Shown one piece after another: positions 58,780 through 64,000 of a stretch of DNA of 64,000 bases; position 1 is the stretch's first letter; each line of letters begins with the position of its first letter. The translations under genes and the position numbers were made by a program. The notes below the pieces were generated by a model. That model searched no databases. It was not told the DNA's origin and saw nothing but the letters and a program-made list of their open reading frames with translations. Origin of the DNA: Tetrapyrgos nigripes (taxonomy: Eukaryota; Basidiomycota; Agaricomycetes; Agaricales; Campanellaceae); contig JAACJM010000036.1 in the NCBI GenBank assembly GCA_013368315.1, positions 124,001-188,000 on the forward strand. The letters are read 5' to 3'.

Positions 58780-60605
58780 AATAGACAAGTTTGCTCCCTT
58801 CCCATTTTCACTCATCCCGGGCCTAAGACCCTCGTATGGAGTCCAATCACCCTGCCAACATTGGTGACATACCTCGTTCGACGGCAAGACAATACCAGCT
58901 TGGGGCCAGTGAGTTATACGATGACAGATGGTGTTGAGAATCTCTCCAGCGTCAATTCCTTTGCCAAAAATCTCCCTCAATTCTGCCCATACCAACACCA
59001 GAAGTCCAACTTCCACTCCCATTTTCCTATCCACCAGTCCGGCATCGATCCAAGACTCTCGCAGTGAGTGAAGTATTGTCCTTGTTATCGACGTGCTCAA
59101 AAAACCTTCGCAACTCTACACTTCTCGGTCTCCGGTCTTCTATTCTCTCGTCTTCTAATAGGCCAATTCCCCATCAGTACGCTCCAAAGCTCTCCAATCC
59201 GAAAAGTCTCCTGTCCATATCCAGTCCTTCAGAAATCGGGGGAAAGCTCGAGACTAAGGACTGACTCAAGGGGGTGGAAACAGCAAAAGTGAAGGCAATG
59301 GAGAAACGTGCAGGGTATCGAGGACGCTGAAGGACATCCGATCCTCCAAAATCAAACTCGGACTCGAGAGAGCTTGCAGTGTGCACCGGGAAAAGAATTC
59401 CAAGCCAGCGTATCAGCGTCTTTTGGTTTCGGTGTGGGAACAAAGTTGTAGGACTAGAGCTGGCAACTTGAACAAAAGTCGCGACACCCGGAAGATATCT
59501 CTGAGGATGCAACCAGCTACGACCAGGACATCGAGAAGGAGAAGTGATTTAGGAAAGAAGAATATTAGGTGCAAGCAAAGGGTATGATTATAGTCCACTG
59601 TACAATGGGTTAGTCAGATATTAAGAGAATCGTAGAATAAGAAGTTGACTTACTTGTGCAAGTCTAGTATTTGCGTATCAGCGAATCAGACAGATAGTAG
59701 TTTCTTGAGCCCACGTATACACGTGGTTTTTCGACGTGAAAAGCGAGAACGAGAACAAGGAAGATATAAGTAGGGTAGAACGGTCTTAGGCTTGCTGTTG
59801 GTCACTAGGTTAAGCTTTGAGGTTCAAAGAACAACTGACGACGGAGATTATTATAAGCTCACCATGAGAGTCGAGACGTGTGTACATGTAGCGATCAATC
59901 ACCGTCACCGCGTTGCCCTCCTCCTTTTCCTCGAGTCCACAGTGTCCCTTTTTCCAGAGCAAAAAAGAGTCATGACTCATATCCATATCCATATCCTACG
60001 CCCTTGTCAAGTTCCAACCGTCTCCAACCATTGACTGAGAGGAAGGAAGATTGAAACCAATCAAAAGCTTAGCCAGTATCCGTTGACTCTCGAGGGGACG
60101 TGTAGTACGGTGTACGTGTACGCGACGTAAGACCCATTATGATCCAGGTACGACCTCGGAAAACGCGCTTTGGAAGCAGAATCTGGTGTAAAATAACGAG
60201 AAATGATATACACCCTGAAAACGCGACGTCGGGGCTTTGAAAGCCTTATGCATGAACAAGGGATAACGGTGACACTTCCACGTATACGTATACGTACTAA
60301 CCACGCTGAAATATGTAGGCCATCGTAAAACAATGAACAGTGAACAGAGTTGAATAGAACACAGTTACTGTCTGGCTCGATGTGAGGTAACAAGTCGGGA
60401 GTTGCTAAATATGGCAGTTCTCTTGCATGTCGTTACTCACAAAACATACTCATCACGAAGCACACAAGTACAGCATAGTTCTACAAAATCAACCGCCAAG
60501 TTTGCGCCAAGTTATCTTTGTAGAGTATGGGTCATATACAGCCAAATTACAGTCGTGAGCGTAAAACTAGAAATCAAAGAGAGTGTGTCGTGAGCGTAGT
60601 AAGTA
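58780..60605. repeat. Segmental duplication unit M3 (flank only)
   Basis: Third copy of the sequence at about 48745-50750 and 53575-55550, without a MYND gene. It contains a 60-bp inversion at 58932-58991 and many deletions. It ends next to the 3' flank of FZO1. Confidence 0.8.
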
Positions 60606-61142
60606 CGTAGCAATGTGTATGTATATACGTATCTGTATGTAGAGAGAAAAGTACTATGCGGGTAAGTAGTAGGTAGACTTGAAGGACATAGGTATATACA
60701 CGCGAAAGCTTTAAAAAAGATCTAGGAAATAAACAAGATAAAGAAGCGAGGAGCGAAGAGATGCAGACACGAATTCAAAGGAGGATAAGGATAAGGAGAG
60801 TGGCATGCTGACGGTCACTAGAGGCCTCGTCGGGTCATTAACAAGAGCAAAGAGGGGTTTCCATGCGGGTTTGAGTAAGAGTAACTGTAACTGTAACTGT
60901 AGCGAGAAGATATCAAAAGGAAAACAGACAGACAGACAACAGAACAGAAACGGAGAAAAAGCAAAACAAACCAAACCTTGACAATAATGTAACGCAAGAT
61001 GTATATATACTATGCGTTCTTTTGTTCTTGTTCCATTGCCAATCCGTACCGGGCACCAGCCCAGCCTATCCTATCCATGTATGACGCTGAAGCTGATACC
61101 GGCGCTGGTGCCGATGCAGATAGGGCTTGTCTATACTTGTGC
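60606..61142. other. 3' flank of FZO1
   Basis: No gene. Contains short repeats (AACTGT x3 near 60886, ACAG runs near 60926) and the likely FZO1 3' untranslated region. Confidence 0.5.
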
Positions 61143-63781
61143 TCATGCTTCAATCCCAAGCCCAGCATCTACCCGAATCTGTCTAGTCTTCCTGCCAACC
61201 TCGCCGAAATACTCATTAGCCCTCTTTGCCTTCTTCTCCGACTCCTCTTTATTCTTCACCTCAGCAGCTCTCTCCTCAAGCGCACCATTAAACCTCGTCT
61301 TCAAATCCCACGAAGCCAACCTCAACACCTTCCTAGTCTCCTTACCCACCCTCACCACATGTCCCTCCACAAACACATTCTCTTCTTCCCCTTCTCCATT
61401 TCCACTAACAACCGCAGCTCTCACTCTCCTCCCAACCGTCTTTGGAATCGAATTCGGTAATTCCAAAACGATATACGCCACTGATCCGATAGCCACAGCG
61501 CCTAAAACCGGAGCAACCCATTTCCTAGCTGTTTCATTTCCGAACAAATCAGAAACACGGATGATACCCTCGATAATTCCCTTGGCACCAATTGCCTGAC
61601 CACCAAACATCGTCATAGCTCCAACACCGACGCTGACGAGTCCGAGTGCCGTGGCTGAGCCTTCTTCGTCTTCTTTAGATGATGAAGAGGAAGAAGAAGA
61701 CCCATCACCGAAATGTACCCATAACTGATGATGCACATCGAACAAATCCAAAAACGTCGTCTCGAGCATTTCAGGTCGTTGAGCGAGACCGATACCCAAA
61801 CCGACGACACCACCTGCTACGACGGCGTTGCCGATACCGTTGGCACCGGTGAAATGACTTGACTGACGACGTTTAGGCGTCCCTTTGCCATTCTTCCGGA
61901 TAGTGCTAAACATCGCTTCGGGCATGAAAACTCTCCTGTTCCTCTCCACACCTTCAGGGAGATGTTCCTCCGCGAGGTTTTTAATCTTGTCGACACCGGC
62001 ACTCGTAGCAACACGAGCTTCGTTTTCGGCGAGTTTGACAGCAGAGTCGAGGGAGGCGATGAGGGCTTTACGGACGTCTCGTGCGTATTCCCATACTCGG
62101 AGGAGACCAGGGTACGAAGGCATGGAAATGGAAGCAGAGTCTACACCGAGTTTACCGTGACCGACGCGCTCGAGGGCGTCGAGAAGGATGGATTTAGTCT
62201 TGGATGAAGAGGTGGCGACGCCTTCCTCCTCAACAGCTTCCAACGAGTCCTCGAGTGCCTCCCGTCCCTTCTTCATCTTCTCCAAAACAGGCTTGACAGC
62301 CGAAAGATCCGCCTGTGCCTGCTGAAGCTCAGCGTTGGCAACAATAGAGTTGGCACCGGCAAGGAGCTCAATATCGCAGAGGAGGTTGTTAAGGTATGTA
62401 GAGACGGGCTGGAGTTTGGATTTGGAACGCTTGACGAGGACGAAGGATCGCAATGACGATTCGAGGTCGTCAAAGGCTGGGTTTGCCGCGAATGGTTGTA
62501 AAGCGGAAGCCGAGTCGACAAAGTGAACGAGGTCCTCTGCGTCGTCGTGTGTGCGAGGGCTGAGCTCTTTGATCTGTTGGAGCACAAGCCTCTTGCACTT
62601 TTCCTTGTTCTTGATCTGATCGAATTTGTTGACGACGATGAAGAGGTAGGCTTTTTCCTTGCTGGCATTGGCAAGGAAGTCCCTGGCAGAGAGTGTGAAA
62701 TGGTTCTCGGACGAAACGACGAAAACGACGACGTCAATCTCTTCCTGACGTGCAAAGACTGCAGTGGTCTTGAGAGAGTCTCGGTTGAGACCCGGTGCAT
62801 CAATGAGGGAGATATCGACGACACCGTTGTTGAGAAGGGATTCGCTGGGGGTACGACTGTCGGCAAGGTAAATCTTGAGCATACGCTGTGATGATTCGTT
62901 TTCGCCTACAACGTCCTCCAGGGTAGAAAGCTCGGCCCGCGTGTATGTAGCCTCGTCTTTGATATCATAGGTGGCACCGTCATTGATGATGTGCACCTCT
63001 TCAACGCCGTTGTTTTCTGCAGCGTCATGCACCTCGCAGAAAGCAGTAGTGCAAGGTTGCTGATCGACAGGCATGACCTCTCGTCTCAGCAGAGCGTTGA
63101 CGAAAGTGGATTTACCGGCATTGAGGTCACCGGTGACGAGGACCTTGGAAGAGGTATCTTCAACGCGGAGACGGAGCTTGTCGACATGGGAAAGGGAAGT
63201 AGCTATTCGCTCGTCCAAGAGGTTGGCGATGGAAGCTTTCTCTAGTTGGGAAACTAGAGAAGCGGCCGAAGTAGCTGAGCCGTTGACACCGAGTTTGAGG
63301 TCCAAACGGAGAACGTGAAAGTCGGAAGAGGGAAGAAGGGTCTCTTCCTCCTGCTCAGCAGGGATAGTGTTGTCATCGACTACGGTAGATAGTGAGACGG
63401 AGTGTGACAGATCTCGTTTGAGGACGACCTCGGTCTCGTTTTGAGGATCGTCGACGAAAGTCAATGAACGACGACCAGAGGGACGCTTTGTGGTCTCTGG
63501 GCGCGTCGGTTCATTGAACTGAGGGTACCTGACGACCCATTCGTCTCGGTTAAAGATACGGATGTTGTTGAGAATGGACTTTGTCGAGTCGATGGCGTCT
63601 ATGAGCCTGAAACGAAAGCTTGGTAAAATGACCACTTCGGCGTCTAAAAAGGTACCTACTTATCCTTCTGCTCAATATATGCTTCCTGGACATCCTCGAC
63701 CTTGAGCTGCCTCTCTCCTGCAAAACTGGCGAGTTCCTTCACGGGTGAAGTGACCTGAGCTGGGAAGTACGACTGAGCCAT
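61143..63781 (-). CDS. FZO1: Mitofusin, transmembrane GTPase Fzo1
   Basis: Exons 63781-63660 and 63606-61143 give 861 residues, close to yeast Fzo1. The GTPase domain has the P-loop GDLNAGKST (about residue 200), the switch Thr in QQPCTTAFCEV, DAPGLN (G3) and NKFD (G4). Hydrophobic segments toward the C-terminus (VVAGGVVGLGIGL, ALGLVSVGVGAMTMFGG, VAPVLGAVAIGSVAYIVLEL) fit the outer-membrane anchor. A charged coiled-coil-like tail follows (RKVLRLASWDLKTRFNGALE). Fzo1 tethers and fuses mitochondrial outer membranes. A Ser-run followed by acidic residues (SSSSSSSKEDEEG) sits between two of the hydrophobic segments. The start is supported by the clean first intron. A C-terminal fragment of this gene is found at 50.8-51.0 kb. 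Confidence 0.95.
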
Positions 63782-64000
63782 GGCTCTTTTAATGCGACTG
63801 GAGTAGATTAAGAGGTTTTGGTCGTCGCCGCTGTTGCTTGTCGTGTAGGGAAAGAGGAAATTTGGAGCCGCCCTAACCTTAGCAACCAACAAGACCCGGT
63901 TGACCCCGAAATAAAACAAAGACAAACAACGGGCACAGGAGTCTGGATCGGTTCTGGATTTGTCGAGTGGACATGTCAAATCTCATCCCCCCACTGCCAA

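Overview
This window looks like nuclear DNA of a basidiomycete fungus, most likely a mushroom-forming Agaricomycete. Genes are interrupted by many short GT-AG introns (about 36-110 bp). The recognisable proteins are fungal: a vacuolar alpha-mannosidase, a mitofusin of the FZO1 type, a membrane-anchored P450, a GH16 glucanase, F-box/leucine-rich proteins and MYND zinc-finger proteins. All exon joins given here were worked out by eye. Where exon lengths are listed, they add up to an open frame.

Region by region. 1-22 kb is mostly ordinary single-copy genes: a short-chain dehydrogenase (1.7-3.0 kb, +), a SIN1-like TORC2 protein lacking the usual N-terminus and PH domain (3.3-4.8 kb, -), an alpha-mannosidase (6.3-11.2 kb, -), a cytochrome P450 (11.4-13.7 kb, -), a probable Ty1/copia relic (15.3-15.7 kb), a second SDR (15.9-17.2 kb, +), a GH16 enzyme (17.7-19.3 kb, +) and an F-box/LRR gene (19.8-21.8 kb, +). 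39.6-41.5 kb holds a Baeyer-Villiger type flavin monooxygenase, and 44.2-46.0 kb a second F-box gene whose F-box is split by an acidic insert.

22-39 kb is an accessory region dominated by two unrecognised families. Family A (copies near 23.1, 26.3, 43.2 and 56.8 kb) is defined by an N-terminal HN-LNN motif and a C-terminal cysteine block ending in PAEWM or a close variant. Family B (24.7, 28.3, 29.9, 32.7, 34.4 and 38.1 kb) is a membrane-anchored protein with an AAILY core and an intron at a fixed position. Four B copies lie in a head-to-tail duplication of about 4.4 kb (27.1-31.4 and 31.5-36.0 kb). The two copies in the first unit are broken and the two in the second are intact. A four-unit degenerate repeat of about 0.47 kb follows at 36.3-37.9 kb.

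46-61 kb is a second duplicated region. A unit carrying a MYND gene plus about 2.3 kb of flanking DNA is present twice (46.1-51.0 and 51.0-55.6 kb). A third copy of only the flank lies at 58.8-60.6 kb, next to the full-length FZO1 gene (61.1-63.8 kb). The first unit ends in a fragment of FZO1, which suggests the duplications arose beside FZO1. Two broken N-terminal halves of an EPHX1-type epoxide hydrolase flank a family A gene at 55.7-58.6 kb. Small inversions distinguish the repeat copies.

There is no sign of a metabolic cluster: the oxidoreductases are scattered on both strands among housekeeping genes. No rRNA, tRNA or CRISPR feature was recognised.
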